Assembly (NCBI GenBank): GCA_964426155.1
Contig: CAYROY010000088.1
Location: forward strand, 1-6,060
DNA length: 6,060 nucleotides
Origin: M55B120 sp964426155
GTDB taxonomy: Bacteria > Actinomycetota > Humimicrobiia > Humimicrobiales > Humimicrobiaceae
Direction: 5' to 3'
The first letter of the stretch is position 1. Every line of letters starts with the position of its first letter. The notes beneath the pieces are model-generated. The model was not told the DNA's origin, made no database searches, and saw only the letters and a list, made by a program, of their open reading frames with translations. Positions 5,895 to 6,060 of the stretch are shown here, in pieces. The position numbers and the translations under genes were made by a program.

Positions 5895-6060
5895 CTAATT
5901 TTTTGGATGGTAGTTTTCGGTCCTGACAGTCCGCAGCATTATAAATCCGCTTATAAGAAAAAATAATGTTGAAAGCAGTGCAATCCTCTGACTTCCTGTA
6001 AAAAAGGAGATTATGCCAAATACTATAGGGCCGATAATAGATGAGACTTTACCGCTGATG
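5895..6060 (-). CDS. 3' end of an MFS permease, probably UMF1 (Atg22-like) family
   Basis: On the minus strand the frame is open from the right edge to a TAG whose complement lies at 5895-5897, giving the last 54 whole residues of a membrane protein. The segment SGKVSSIIGPIVFGI, followed by SFFTGSQRIALLS and a hydrophobic run FFLISGFIML, resembles the last two transmembrane helices of UMF1-type MFS transporters, where a GK...GP motif precedes the final helices. A short polar tail, RTVRTENYHPKN, follows. The substrate is unknown. The gene converges on the glutamate synthase operon and need not be related to it. The family call rests on a short segment. Confidence 0.72.
   Translation of the reverse strand, partial: ISGKVSSIIGPIVFGIISFFTGSQRIALLSTLFFLISGFIMLRTVRTENYHPKN

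Overview
The window reads as chromosomal DNA from a low-GC anaerobic Firmicute, most likely a clostridium. Arginine is mostly AGA/AGG and isoleucine often ATA, the intergenic regions are very AT-rich, and ribosome-binding sites where present are of the GGGAGG type. The glutamate synthase genes are of the split 'archaeal-type' kind, which is also known in clostridia. The species cannot be named from this sequence.

Layout: (1) Bases 1-77 hold the last 24 codons of an unrecognised + strand gene, closed by a strong intrinsic terminator. (2) Bases 122-562 are AT-rich and hold no intact gene, only two short stretches that look like decayed coding sequence. (3) Bases 563-1741 encode a complete 12-helix MFS permease with a TsgA/FucP-like layout. 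(4) Bases 1742-2113 are intergenic; the last 150 bases or so are a regulatory leader. (5) Bases 2114-5799 hold three consecutive genes for the separate domains of the glutamate synthase large subunit: the class-II glutamine amidotransferase, the ferredoxin-like plus FMN/Fe-S synthase core, and the GXGXG beta-helix domain. (6) On the minus strand, converging from the right edge, is the 3' end of a second MFS permease, probably of the UMF1 family.

The most interesting element is the leader of the glutamate synthase operon. A promoter matching the sigma-A consensus at every position (TTGACA, 17 bases, TATAAT) is followed by two small hairpins. Each has a six-base loop with A at position 1 and G at position 4. 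The second hairpin shares bases with a strong terminator that ends 17 bases before the first start codon. This is the architecture of an ANTAR-protein antitermination target, as known for AmiR, NasR, EutV and the clostridial nitrogen regulators. The inferred logic is constitutive initiation, default termination, and read-through when a phosphorylated ANTAR regulator binds, presumably in response to nitrogen status.

Together the three proteins would form a glutamine:2-oxoglutarate amidotransferase. The amidotransferase releases ammonia from glutamine, the FMN/Fe-S core uses it to aminate 2-oxoglutarate, and the GXGXG protein supplies the beta-helix that joins the domains in fused enzymes. No GltD (NADPH-oxidising) subunit lies in the window. 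Electrons may instead enter through the ferredoxin-like module on the core subunit or come from a partner encoded elsewhere.
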